Below, in pieces: positions 1 through 7,939 of a stretch of DNA of 11,495 nt. A program made the position numbers and the translations under genes. Position 1 is the first letter of the stretch. Every line of letters begins with the position of its first letter. The DNA lies in contig CAYJIX010000064.1 of NCBI GenBank assembly GCA_964370375.1, positions 1-11,495 of the forward strand, given 5' to 3'. Below the pieces are notes generated by a model. That model was given only the letters and a program-made list of their open reading frames with translations. It had not been told where the DNA came from and did not search any database. The DNA comes from CAYJIX01 sp964370375. Its GTDB lineage: Bacteria > Desulfobacterota > Desulfovibrionia > Desulfovibrionales > Desulfovibrionaceae.

Positions 1-28
1 TTTGTTGTTAAGGGGTTTGTGCTTTTAG

Positions 29-48
29 TTTCTACAAAATTGTAGAAA
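29..48. promoter_or_regulatory. Perfect 9-bp inverted repeat, operator-like
   Basis: TTTCTACAA (29-37), a 2-base centre (AA), then TTGTAGAAA (40-48). The arms match perfectly. No T-run follows on either strand, so it does not look like an intrinsic terminator. The size and symmetry suit a binding site for a dimeric regulator, lying about 165 bases upstream of gdhA. Which gene it serves is unknown, because the gene to the left is outside the window. Confidence 0.4.
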
Positions 49-133
49 AGGTAATTGTGCAGAGGTCTCATTTTATAAAGCCCTTTGTTATTGCTTTTGC
101 AATCCTATATTGAACAAGTCAAACCTATTGCCA

Positions 134-176
134 ACCAATATGATTGGTGGTATCTGTTATTATAGATACTTATAAT
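134..176 (+). promoter_or_regulatory. Probable gdhA promoter with an inverted repeat at its -35 region
   Basis: A consensus -10 hexamer TATAAT sits at 171-176. No good -35 hexamer lies 16-18 bases upstream; the best placed is TGGTAT at 148-153. Immediately upstream and touching that position is a perfect inverted repeat, ACCAAT (134-139), spacer ATG, ATTGGT (143-148). A strong -10, a poor -35 and a dyad at the -35 are typical of activator-dependent promoters, which is inference here. A second small dyad, ATTGC-TTTT-GCAAT, lies at 90-103. Confidence 0.45.
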
Positions 177-213
177 TTTGAAACCACCATAAAGTACATA
201 CTAGGAGGAAAGT

Positions 214-1566
214 ATGAACGAAATTGAACAGGTCATCTCTAACCAGCGCGCGCTTTACCCCAGTGAAATTGAGTTTCATCAAGCTCTTACTGAGGTTTTG
301 GAAACCTTGGGACCTTTGTTCAAAAGCGACAAACGCTATATTGAACATCGCATTTTAGAGAGGATTGTAGAGCCTGAACGTGCTCATTCTTTTCGCGTTG
401 AGTGGGTATGTGACAAAGGCACTGTGCAAGTGAACCGCGGCTATCGCATCCAGTACAATTCTGCCCTTGGTCCATATAAAGGAGGCTTTCGCTTCCACCC
501 CACAGTGAATCGCAGCATTTTACGCTTTTTGGGCTTTGAACAAGTTTTCAAAAACGCCTTGACGGGTCTAGCCCTTGGCGGTGCCAAAGGTGGATCAGAC
601 TTTGACCCCAAAGGCAAATCCGATACTGAAATCATGCGTTTTTGCCAAGCCTTTATCAATGGCTTGTACCAACATATAGGTGCCACAGTGGACGTTCCGG
701 CAGGCGATATCGGCGTTGGTGCGCGCGAAATCGGCTACATGTTTGGGCAGTATAAAAAACTTACCGGCAGCTTTGAAGGGGTGCTTACCGGCAAACCCTT
801 GCTTTTTGGCGGATCGCTCATCCGTAAAGAATCCACAGGCTATGGCGCCGTATATTTTGCCGAAGAAATGATGGCCACACGCAACAACAGCTTAGAAGGC
901 AAAGTATGCGTGGTTTCAGGTGCCGGCAATGTGGCCATTTATTGCGTGGAAAAATTGCATCAAATAGGCGCGCTTCCTGTAACTGTTTCAGATTCTCAAG
1001 GCATGATTTATGATGCGTCCGGGATCCGTGTGGACGTGCTCAAACAAGTTAAAGAAGTGGAACGAGTAAGCCTGACACGTTATGCCGAGCTTTGCCCTTC
1101 TGCCACCTATACGCCTAAAAAAGACTATGGCGAAAACTGCAACGCCGTATGGTCTGTGCCTTGTGCTGCAGCCTTCCCTTGCGCCACGCAAAACGAATTG
1201 TGTTTGCAAGACGCCAAAAACCTATTGGATAACGGCTGTATTTGCGTGTCTGAAGGGGCTAATATGCCAAGCACACTTGAAGCTACCCACGCGTTTATTG
1301 ATGCAGGTATTTTATACGGCCCCGGCAAAGCTGCCAATGCCGGCGGTGTATCCACAAGCCAACTTGAAATGGCCCAAAATGCCAGCATGCAAAAATGGAC
1401 CAGTGATGTGGTTGACGGTATGCTTCACACCATTATGAAAAACATCCACCGTGAAAGCTTTGAAACAGCCAAAGAATTCAATCAACCCGGAAACCTTGTG
1501 CTTGGTGCCAACATTGCAAGCTTTCGCAAAGTGGCAGATGCCATGATTTTACAAGGGGTTTGCTAG
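214..1566 (+). CDS. gdhA: NADP-type glutamate dehydrogenase
   Basis: Cytoplasmic enzyme that makes glutamate from 2-oxoglutarate and ammonium with NADPH, the direct route of ammonium assimilation. The 450-residue length is normal for the hexameric bacterial NADP enzymes. Family motifs run in order: GPYKGG with substrate Lys89; Lys113; GGAKGGSDFDPKGKS with catalytic Lys125; VPAGDIGVG with catalytic Asp165; a Rossmann nucleotide motif SGAGNVA at 235-241; the SDSQG stretch near 259-263, resembling the SDSSG of NADP enzymes; EGANMPST near 348; and GKAANAGGVSTS near 371. The start is supported by AGGAGG at 203-208, 5 bases before ATG. It appears to be a single-gene unit with its own promoter and a terminator at 1606-1653. 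NADP rather than NAD preference comes from overall similarity to the E. coli GdhA type. The cysteine-rich stretch at residues 294-343 and the terminal Cys are mildly unusual. Confidence 0.96.
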   Translation: MNEIEQVISNQRALYPSEIEFHQALTEVLETLGPLFKSDKRYIEHRILERIVEPERAHSFRVEWVCDKGTVQVNRGYRIQYNSALGPYKGGFRFHPTVNRSILRFLGFEQVFKNALTGLALGGAKGGSDFDPKGKSDTEIMRFCQAFINGLYQHIGATVDVPAGDIGVGAREIGYMFGQYKKLTGSFEGVLTGKPLLFGGSLIRKESTGYGAVYFAEEMMATRNNSLEGKVCVVSGAGNVAIYCVEKLHQIGALPVTVSDSQGMIYDASGIRVDVLKQVKEVERVSLTRYAELCPSATYTPKKDYGENCNAVWSVPCAAAFPCATQNELCLQDAKNLLDNGCICVSEGANMPSTLEATHAFIDAGILYGPGKAANAGGVSTSQLEMAQNASMQKWTSDVVDGMLHTIMKNIHRESFETAKEFNQPGNLVLGANIASFRKVADAMILQGVC

Positions 1567-1605
1567 CTATTGCCCGGATGGGCATAAAGCGTAGCAGAGA
1601 TTCTG

Positions 1606-1653
1606 CATAACAAAAAGGCAGTTTATCTACGGATTAACTGCCTTTTTGTTATG
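1606..1653. terminator. Bidirectional intrinsic terminator, gdhA / hybrid kinase
   Basis: An 18-bp perfect stem: 1606-1623 pairs with 1636-1653 around a 12-base loop. The loop can itself pair three more bases, ATC (1625-1627) with GAT (1632-1634). The right arm contains TTTTT and the left arm AAAAA, so either strand presents a U-run after the GC-rich part. It lies between two convergent genes and can serve both. A smaller 5-bp dyad, TGCCC-GGAT-GGGCA, lies at 1571-1584 just after the gdhA stop. Confidence 0.92.
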
Positions 1654-1671
1654 ATGTACAAAGCAAAGATA

Positions 1672-4600
1672 TTAAACCTTTTTGGTAGCATCAATCCACA
1701 TATCTAGCTTTGCAAAAAGAGTATTCGGATCAATGGGCTTTGCAATATGGTCATTCATGCCATGATCAAGGCTTTTTGTCCTATCTTCTGACATGGCATT
1801 AGCGGAAAGAGCTATAATCGGCAGATGCTTATATTGTTCGCTCTCTCTTATTTTTTTTGTTGCTACAAAACCATCCATAACAGGCATTTGTATATCCATA
1901 AGTATGAGATCGTATTGTGTACCAGCTTGGTCAAGTGCGGTTAAAGCTTCTTCCCCATTGTTTGCAATGTCAACGGTATAGCCTTTTTTCTTTAACAATT
2001 CTTCAGCTACAAGTTGGTTTATTTCGTTGTCTTCGACAAGCAAAATATGCCCTTCTTTTTGAGTATACTCTATGGTTTTGATTTCTTTTGATTCGATGTG
2101 ATCCTTATCGCCTTCATCAAAAACAGCCGTAAAGAAAAATGTAGAACCTACGCCAAGCTCGCCCTCTACCCAAATTTGACCGCCCATAAGCTCTACAAGT
2201 TGCTTACTTATGGCAAGGCCAAGGCCTGTACCGCCGTACTTGCGAGTTATAGTGCTGTCAACCTGAGTGAAGGCCGAAAAAAGCCGTTTTTGTTGTTCTT
2301 TGCTAAGTCCAATGCCTGTATCTTGTACTGAAAATAGACAGCAAACTTGTCCGTCATCTTCCTTTTTGCACTTTACAGTAAGGGTAACGCCGCCTTTTTC
2401 AGTAAATTTAATAGCATTACCAAGAAGATTGATTAGAACTTGTTCTAAACGCAAAGGGTCACCGATAAGCTGAACATCTGCAAATTCATCTTGATAGGCT
2501 TGCCACGACAGGCCTTTATCCTTTACCGTATGGTTGAAAACTACGTTCAACTTGTTCACAATATTTATAAGCGTAAACGGCGTTTTTTCCAGTTCAAATT
2601 TTCCCGCTTCAATTTTTGAAAAGTCTAAAATGTCATTGATAATACGCAAAAGGCTTTCGGCAGAGAATAAAACTTTTTGTAAATAATCTTGTTGCACTGC
2701 CCTATCTTCCATATCAGACAACAGGTGCAACAAGCCAAGGATGCCATTTAAAGGTGTACGTATTTCATGACTCATTGTTGCTAAAAATTCACCTTTTACT
2801 GAATTGGCTTTTTCTGCTTCATCAGCTAATTGCTCGGCAATTTTAGCGGAATTGATCAATTGTTCATTGGCATCACTTAGTGCTATTTGAGCAAGGTGTA
2901 TTTCTGTTATATCTAAACTGGAGCCAGTTGTGTGCAGGCGTTTTCCTTCTTTATCAAAAATACACTTAGAAGAACTTTTTAGCCATTTTGTAGAACCGTC
3001 TTTACAACGAAATGGTGCAACTACATCACGCGAAATGGGATTTTTGGGAGTGCTGCCGGCAAAGAAAGGTTCATTTTTAGAATCTTGGCCGTTAAACAAA
3101 AGGGCTGAAAATTCTTTCCCTTCAAGTTCTGCTGATGTATACTGTAATAACTGTTCAATTCGATTGGAAATATATGTAAGCTTATAGTTTGCATCTATTG
3201 TCCAAATGATTTCACCTGTGGCATCTTCTGCAATAAGTGAACGCTCCCGTGCTTCTTGCAGGGCAATATTTGTGTTTCGATTATTGATAGCAGTGGTTAT
3301 AAGGGTTCCAACCATGCGTATAATATCTTCTTCTGCTTCGCTCCACACATACTCCGCATGACAATTGTTAAAGCAAATAGCACCCCATAATTCTCCGTGT
3401 AGCATGATGGGGGTGATGATTAAAGAGACAATACCATGCGATTCAAGCTGATTGCGTTCGGTTTGTGGCAAATTTTTTACCAAACTATTAAGGCAATTCC
3501 CTGACAAGAACGTATTGACCCATGTAAGAATAACTTTAGAAACCGGTGTTATTGTGAAAGATTCATTGTCCTGCCTAGGGACAGCTCCACTAGACCACTC
3601 ATAAAGCGGGGCAGTCGTATACTGATTTGTATCGTTTGGGTCTTTACTTTTATGTATACGCCATATGCGCACGGCATCTGCATCGGTTGCTCGCCCCAAG
3701 GTTTTTAATGATAAATGTATAGTTTCATTAAAGTTATCACTTTCATTCAAAAGATATTGAATCACTTGGATGGTGTTATGCAATAACGTATTGTGCTTTA
3801 CAAGTTTTTTTTCTGATTTTTCTAAATTGTCTGCCATCGTGACTAAGTTTATTGCTAAATCAGAAAATTCGTCTTTGCGGTGTAAAATATTTTCATATTC
3901 TTCTTGATACACCGTTGCTAATCCAAACTTGCCACTGGCAATGTACGTTGTAAACTTAGCAATGAGTTTTACAGCATGCACAATTTTTCTTGCAATCAGA
4001 ACAATGATAAGGGAAATAATGCCTGCAACTAAAACTGTAATAAAAATACTGTTTGTACCTATTTTTCTGCTATCTGCTTCAATACTGAATACATCGTTAA
4101 TGATGACAACATACCAGTTCAGTCCGGAAAGAAAGGAAAAAGAAGCGTATTTTTCTACGCCTTTGTCGTTAAAAAGAAAAGAACCGGACTTCTCACTCAT
4201 GACTCTTTGACCAATCATAAGGTCATGCAAATTCATATCAAGAGAGTTTTCAGTGTCATTTTGCACAAAAATATGACCTATGTTATCGGCAATAAAAAAC
4301 TGATCCCCCTTTTCCAAATTAAGGTTTTTAATCATTTCTTCCTCTCCTAAGAAAGAAACAATAAAAACAACACCGATAACTTCTGAACTTTTAGAGCTAT
4401 AAACCGGAGAAGCAATGGTATACACCATTTTGCCATCGAAAAAATAAGGTGTTCCTGTGGAAATCTCACCCTCTAAGGCTTTTTTGAAAAAAGGCTCATG
4501 AAAAATATTTTTCCCTTCAAACGTGTTATTAGAGTCGACCAAAATCGTACCGTAAATGTCTGCTAAACCAACACGAGCATAACTGTATGTTTCTGCTGCA

Positions 4601-4890
4601 TTGACAACACGCCCTCTAGAGTCTGCTTCATGTACAACTCGACCTTCGTGGCCACCATCTAAATAGGGCTTAAAAAAGGCAGTTTGCGAATATGAAATAA
4701 CATTAAGTATATTAAATTCGTTAAGTTGTTCAATCTCTGTTGCAACAGCATTTTTTGCCAGATTACTCAAACGACTGTTTGCGATGAAAAGAGATTCATT
4801 GCTCATATTATAACTGAAAAAAATAAGCACACTCATCCCAATAATGACTAATAAAATTATGGGAAGTATCAGCTTTCCTGTAATTTTCAT
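1672..4890 (-). CDS. Membrane-bound hybrid sensor histidine kinase (Cache-HAMP-GAF-PAS-HisKA-HATPase-REC)
   Basis: A 1072-residue inner-membrane sensor. TM1 spans about 7-27. An extracytoplasmic region at about 30-278 looks like a double-Cache ligand domain (GLADIYGTILVDS near 108-120, PYFFDGKMVYTIASPVY near 148-164). TM2 spans about 280-300, then HAMP (about 301-360), GAF (about 370-540) and PAS (about 550-668). The kinase core has SHEIRTPLNG with His708, the N box NLLGNA with Asn825, the G1 box DTGIG at 857-861 and the G2 box GGTGLGL at 886-892. A C-terminal receiver has acidic Glu953-Asp954, phospho-acceptor Asp999 in LMDIQMPVMDG, Ser1029 and Lys1051. All catalytic residues are present. 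No Hpt domain and no response regulator are in view, so the output partner is unknown. The start is supported by GGAG 5 bases before ATG (plus-strand 4896-4899). By eye the gene is more AT-rich than gdhA. The ligand cannot be read from sequence. Confidence 0.93.
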   Translation of the reverse strand: MKITGKLILPIILLVIIGMSVLIFFSYNMSNESLFIANSRLSNLAKNAVATEIEQLNEFNILNVISYSQTAFFKPYLDGGHEGRVVHEADSRGRVVNAAETYSYARVGLADIYGTILVDSNNTFEGKNIFHEPFFKKALEGEISTGTPYFFDGKMVYTIASPVYSSKSSEVIGVVFIVSFLGEEEMIKNLNLEKGDQFFIADNIGHIFVQNDTENSLDMNLHDLMIGQRVMSEKSGSFLFNDKGVEKYASFSFLSGLNWYVVIINDVFSIEADSRKIGTNSIFITVLVAGIISLIIVLIARKIVHAVKLIAKFTTYIASGKFGLATVYQEEYENILHRKDEFSDLAINLVTMADNLEKSEKKLVKHNTLLHNTIQVIQYLLNESDNFNETIHLSLKTLGRATDADAVRIWRIHKSKDPNDTNQYTTAPLYEWSSGAVPRQDNESFTITPVSKVILTWVNTFLSGNCLNSLVKNLPQTERNQLESHGIVSLIITPIMLHGELWGAICFNNCHAEYVWSEAEEDIIRMVGTLITTAINNRNTNIALQEARERSLIAEDATGEIIWTIDANYKLTYISNRIEQLLQYTSAELEGKEFSALLFNGQDSKNEPFFAGSTPKNPISRDVVAPFRCKDGSTKWLKSSSKCIFDKEGKRLHTTGSSLDITEIHLAQIALSDANEQLINSAKIAEQLADEAEKANSVKGEFLATMSHEIRTPLNGILGLLHLLSDMEDRAVQQDYLQKVLFSAESLLRIINDILDFSKIEAGKFELEKTPFTLINIVNKLNVVFNHTVKDKGLSWQAYQDEFADVQLIGDPLRLEQVLINLLGNAIKFTEKGGVTLTVKCKKEDDGQVCCLFSVQDTGIGLSKEQQKRLFSAFTQVDSTITRKYGGTGLGLAISKQLVELMGGQIWVEGELGVGSTFFFTAVFDEGDKDHIESKEIKTIEYTQKEGHILLVEDNEINQLVAEELLKKKGYTVDIANNGEEALTALDQAGTQYDLILMDIQMPVMDGFVATKKIRESEQYKHLPIIALSANAMSEDRTKSLDHGMNDHIAKPIDPNTLFAKLDMWIDATKKV

Positions 4891-5189
4891 ATTTTCTCCA
4901 GTTCTTTACATGTATACGATATATTGCTTACTGTGTCTGATTGTAACATTTTATTAAAAATCTGATAGTTCAATGGCTTTATCAAAAATTACGTTTTAAT
5001 TGTTATCGCAACGTATCTCGTCAAACATTTTTGTCTAAAAAGTACAAGGTGAAAACCTCAAACAAAAACAGCATACGTTCTTTTGTTCACAGACTTTTGT
5101 TTTTATGTAAAAAAAATATTTGTTAGGAAAGGTGTAAAAACGTTCGCCTATCCAAAAAAGAGAAAGAAATAGGAAGAGAAAGAAAGAGT

Positions 5190-5266
5190 TAGCAAAAATC
5201 CCTACGTATAAGACGATCGCTGTTAGCAGTACGATAATGCAATAGTCCCCTCCCCTGTTTTTGCTA
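5190..5266. repeat. Long-range 9-bp inverted repeat enclosing 59 bases
   Basis: TAGCAAAAA at 5190-5198 is the exact reverse complement of TTTTTGCTA at 5258-5266. The enclosed segment is more mixed in composition than its flanks. This could be the closing stem of a structured RNA or DNA element, or chance in AT-rich sequence. No known RNA family was recognised. Confidence 0.3.
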
Positions 5267-5384
5267 TAGGCGCGTAAAAGTTCTATCCCTCAATAAGTCT
5301 TCGCTGTTCCTTATGGGATTCTCATCGACTATAACATGTCATATGTGTACATAGTTTTGCGTCTTTGTCAAGCGTTCCTGCCTG

Positions 5385-5406
5385 TAGGCGTTTTAAATGC
5401 TTTGCT
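5385..5406 (+). promoter_or_regulatory. Weak sigma-54-like -24/-12 element
   Basis: GG (5387-5388) and GC (5399-5400) are exactly 10 bases apart, in a TAGGC...ATGCT context that matches the core of the sigma-54 consensus but little of its periphery. It lies about 30 bases before the zinc-ribbon start codon, a sensible distance. A sigma-70 alternative, TTGTCA at 5365-5370, has no well-spaced -10. This is a tentative call. Confidence 0.2.
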
Positions 5407-5434
5407 ATTGTTGAAATTTTTAGGGTAATAAAAT

Positions 5435-5551
5435 ATGAAAGTTTGTAAATCCTGCGGCTATGTGGTTCGCATTGAAAAAAACGTTATCTGCACAATTTGT
5501 GGCAAAAACTTTAGTAAAGGTGGCTTTACTATCCATGCCGTTTGCCTGTAA
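5435..5551 (+). CDS. 38-residue zinc-ribbon-like small protein
   Basis: The ORF encodes 38 residues with two CxxC knuckles, Cys4/Cys7 in KVCKSCGY and Cys19/Cys22 in ICTICGK, separated by 11 residues. This is the spacing of a small zinc ribbon or rubredoxin-like metal site. Each knuckle is followed by Gly (CxxCG), as is usual in such folds. A further Cys37 is next to last. AGGG at 5422-5425 lies 9 bases before ATG, an acceptable ribosome binding site. No signal peptide or membrane segment is seen. It precedes the LysR gene by 104 bases on the same strand and could be co-transcribed with it. It is too small for many gene callers. Whether it binds Zn or Fe, and its function, cannot be told. It might instead be a remnant of a larger zinc-ribbon protein. 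Confidence 0.65.
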   Translation: MKVCKSCGYVVRIEKNVICTICGKNFSKGGFTIHAVCL

Positions 5552-5593
5552 AGAAGAAGCACCAGTTAGCTGGCGGATGTATGCTGTTTTTTA

Positions 5594-5611
5594 TACAAAA
5601 AGGCTTTTGTA
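5594..5611. repeat. 7-bp hairpin upstream of the LysR gene
   Basis: TACAAAA (5594-5600), loop AGGC, TTTTGTA (5605-5611), a perfect stem. It is AU-rich and not followed by a good T-run on either strand, so it would be a weak terminator for the zinc-ribbon gene at best. It could equally be an operator in the LysR promoter region, since many LysR regulators control themselves. Confidence 0.35.
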
Positions 5612-5655
5612 CCATTTAATAAATGCTTAAACATACCAAAAGGATATAAAGACTT

Positions 5656-6537
5656 ATGACATTACGCTATTTAGAAGTTTTTTTAGCCCTTGCTCGTACA
5701 CCCAATATGCGTGATGTTGCTCATCAAACCTTTGTTTCACAAGCAGCTGTTTCAAACGCGTTAAGGGAATTTGAAACAGAAATGGGCATGGAACTTTTTG
5801 ACCGTGTGGGCAGAGGGATCCGTTTGAACGATAAGGGCCGTTTTTTGGCTACGCGCCTTGCGCCGCTCTATAACCAATTGCGCAATGTGCTTTCGCTCCT
5901 GCCGGGGGACGAGCTTGTGGGCAATCTTTTGGTTGGCGCCTCTGTAACCATTGCCAATTCCATCATTCCGCAAATCCTCTACAACATGACGGTTGCCCAT
6001 CCCAACCTTGAATTGCATTGCCAGTCAGGCAATACAGGCGAAATAGCACAGCTTGTGGAAAGCGGTCAGCTTGACGTGGGTTTTGTGGAAGGAGATGTGA
6101 ACGCGCCTGCCTTAAACACCATCCCCATTGGGCAAGAAGAGCTAGTTGTGGTCACAGCAGATAAAGAGCTTGCCGCAAAAACGTGGCCCATTGCCAAACT
6201 TATGGACGCTTTATGGCTACTCAGAGAGCCGGGTTCAGGCACTCGCGAAACGTTTTTGCGCCGTTTAACGCCTCTTGGCTTAAAACCTGCGCGGATTCTG
6301 GAGCTTGTTCACACTGACGCCATTAAGCAAGTTTTATACAATCCCGGCACCCTGTCTTGCATGTCGCCACGGGTTGTTCAGCAGGAAGTGGCCGACAAAA
6401 AACTGTACCGCGTCCCCATTGCAGATGTCTGTTTTGACCGCACGTTCTATCGCGTTGAACACCGTGAATGCGGCCCCTCACGGCTACGAGACGCCTTATC
6501 AAAAGAGCTGGAAGCCTGCCTTGCGGCTGTTGAGTAG
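5656..6537 (+). CDS. LysR-type transcriptional regulator
   Basis: A 293-residue regulator with the normal LysR layout. The N-terminal winged helix-turn-helix occupies about residues 3-62 and includes the recognition-helix region FVSQAAVSNALREFE (26-40) and the wing GRGIRLNDKG (52-61). A linker helix follows, then an effector-binding domain from about residue 88 beginning GNLLVGASVTIANSIIPQIL, a pattern seen in the CysL/CbbR-like branch. It should act as a tetramer in the cytoplasm. The start is ATG at 5656 with AGGA at 5641-5644, a rather long 11-base spacing. Its neighbours are the zinc-ribbon ORF upstream and, convergently, metY downstream. LysR regulators usually control a divergent gene or themselves; here no divergent partner is adjacent, so the target is not evident. 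Control of sulfur genes such as metY is possible but only guessed from proximity. Confidence 0.92.
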   Translation: MTLRYLEVFLALARTPNMRDVAHQTFVSQAAVSNALREFETEMGMELFDRVGRGIRLNDKGRFLATRLAPLYNQLRNVLSLLPGDELVGNLLVGASVTIANSIIPQILYNMTVAHPNLELHCQSGNTGEIAQLVESGQLDVGFVEGDVNAPALNTIPIGQEELVVVTADKELAAKTWPIAKLMDALWLLREPGSGTRETFLRRLTPLGLKPARILELVHTDAIKQVLYNPGTLSCMSPRVVQQEVADKKLYRVPIADVCFDRTFYRVEHRECGPSRLRDALSKELEACLAAVE

Positions 6538-6560
6538 CAATTTTTTGAAACTACGCAAGC

Positions 6561-6597
6561 AAAAAGGCTGTTATGAATACACATAACAGCCTTTTTT
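6561..6597. terminator. Bidirectional intrinsic terminator, LysR gene / metY
   Basis: A 15-bp perfect stem (6561-6575 with 6582-6596) around a 6-base loop, with GGCTGTTATG at the core. AAAAA opens the left arm and TTTTTT (6592-6597) closes the right arm, giving a U-run on both strands. It sits between convergent genes. Its AAAAAGGC/GCCTTTTT edges resemble the terminator at 1606-1653. Confidence 0.92.
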
Positions 6598-6619
6598 ATG
6601 TTGAATTACAATGCAGATA

Positions 6620-7900
6620 TTATTCTGTTGCAGCAAGAGCCTGTTCAATATCGTCAATCAAATCGCCGATATATTCAATCCCAACAGACAAGCGAATAAA
6701 ATCAGCACGAATACCTGCTGCCACAAGCTGCTCATCGGTCATTTGCCTATGCGTGGTAGAGGCAGGATGCAAAACGCAGGTTTGCGCATCGCTCACATGG
6801 GTGGCGATATTGCAAACTTTTAAGGCGTTCATGAAGGTTTCTGCAGCTTTGCGTCCACCTGCAATGCCAAAACTTACCACTCCGCATGAACCGTTTGGCA
6901 AGTATTTTTGTGCCAACTCGTAATATTCGTCACCTTCAAGTGAGGGATAACGAACATAGCTTATCTTTTTGTGGTCTTGCAAATACTTGGCAACAGCCAA
7001 GGCGTTTTCGCAATGGCGCGGCATGCGCAAATGCAAGCTTTCAAGCCCTTGATTAACTATAAAGGCGCTCATAGGTGCTTGCGCACAGCCAATATCGCGC
7101 ATTAAATGGGCCGTGGCCTTCACGATAAACGCACCGCCAAGGCCAAAACGCTCGGTATACACAAGCCCATGATAGCTAAGATCAGGCTGGGTCAGTCCCG
7201 GGAACTTGTCCGCATAACGTGTCCAGTCAAATTTGCCACTGTCCACAATGGCACCGCCAACTGTGGCACCGTGCCCGTCCATATATTTGGTTGTGGAATG
7301 GGTAACAATGTCAGCACCCCATTCAAAAGGACGACAGTTGATGGGCGTGGCAAAGGTGTTGTCCACAATCAAAGGAACACCATGAGCATGGGCAACTTTA
7401 GCCACCCGTTCAATATCCATTACAATAAGTGAGGGATTAGAAATGCTTTCGCCAAAAACAGCCTTTGTGTTGGGCTTGATGGCTTTTGCCAATTCTTCAT
7501 CCGAACAATTGTTGGGAACAAAGGTGACTTCAATTCCCATTTGGCGCATGGTCACATCAAGCAAATTATACGAACCGCCATAAATGCCGGCCATACAAAC
7601 AATATGCCCACCACAAGGACATATGTTAAAAAGAGCCATAAAGGTTGCGGCTTGCCCCGAGCTTGTCAGCATGGCTGCAGAGCCCCCTTCAAGGGCGGCT
7701 ATTTTGGCAGCTACATTATCTGTAGTGGGGTTTTGCAATCTGGAATAAAAATAGCCGCTTGCCTCAAGATTGAACAACTGTGCCATAGCTTCACTTGATT
7801 CATAACGAAACGTGGTGCTTTGGATCACAGGAATTTGGCGAGGTTCGCCGTTTTTGGGGCGGTAACCGCCCTGAATACATGTGGTGTTGATGTGTGCCAT
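6620..7900 (-). CDS. metY: O-acetylhomoserine sulfhydrylase (PLP-dependent, Cys/Met metabolism family)
   Basis: Cytoplasmic PLP enzyme that joins O-acetyl-L-homoserine and sulfide to give homocysteine and acetate, the direct sulfhydrylation route to methionine. The 426-residue length fits the MetY branch (about 420-430) rather than the roughly 380-400 residues of MetB/MetC. Visible motifs are the N-terminal HINTTCIQGGYRP, FYSRLQNPT (51-59) at the phosphate-binding site, SSGQAA near 80-85, VDNTFATP with Asp180, and HSTTKYMDGHG with PLP-binding Lys205. I chose ATG at 7900 rather than an in-frame TTG at 7912, because GGAGAG (plus-strand 7905-7910) is the ribosome binding site for the ATG and would be coding with the TTG start. 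The gene has its own promoter and terminator. O-succinylhomoserine use or a catabolic role cannot be excluded. Confidence 0.93.
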   Translation of the reverse strand: MAHINTTCIQGGYRPKNGEPRQIPVIQSTTFRYESSEAMAQLFNLEASGYFYSRLQNPTTDNVAAKIAALEGGSAAMLTSSGQAATFMALFNICPCGGHIVCMAGIYGGSYNLLDVTMRQMGIEVTFVPNNCSDEELAKAIKPNTKAVFGESISNPSLIVMDIERVAKVAHAHGVPLIVDNTFATPINCRPFEWGADIVTHSTTKYMDGHGATVGGAIVDSGKFDWTRYADKFPGLTQPDLSYHGLVYTERFGLGGAFIVKATAHLMRDIGCAQAPMSAFIVNQGLESLHLRMPRHCENALAVAKYLQDHKKISYVRYPSLEGDEYYELAQKYLPNGSCGVVSFGIAGGRKAAETFMNALKVCNIATHVSDAQTCVLHPASTTHRQMTDEQLVAAGIRADFIRLSVGIEYIGDLIDDIEQALAATE

Positions 7901-7939
7901 TGGTCTCTCCAAACAAACGTTATATGTTAAGGCTTTTGC

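Larger units (their letters stand above)
4891..5434. other. 544-base intergenic region without a recognised long gene
   Basis: The region separates the kinase (reading left) from the small zinc-ribbon ORF (reading right), so it should hold both promoters. It is AT-rich. It contains a nearly pure purine tract on the + strand (5154-5188, broken only by T5170), a 9-bp long-range inverted repeat (5190-5266) and clustered short palindromes (ACATGT, CATATG, TGTACA) at about 5334-5352. ORFs inside are very short. A weak kinase promoter could be read on the minus strand close to the gene, but no hexamer pair is convincing. I recognise no known riboswitch or small RNA. Confidence 0.5.

Noticed and set aside
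5311..5360. Clustered 6-bp palindromes ACATGT, CATATG and TGTACA
   Set aside because: Each is short and the three do not form one larger dyad; clusters like this are common by chance in AT-rich DNA.
7901..7912. TTG start adding four residues to MetY
   Set aside because: The added codons are the GGAGAG ribosome binding site of the ATG at 7898-7900, and the protein from that ATG starts as family members do.
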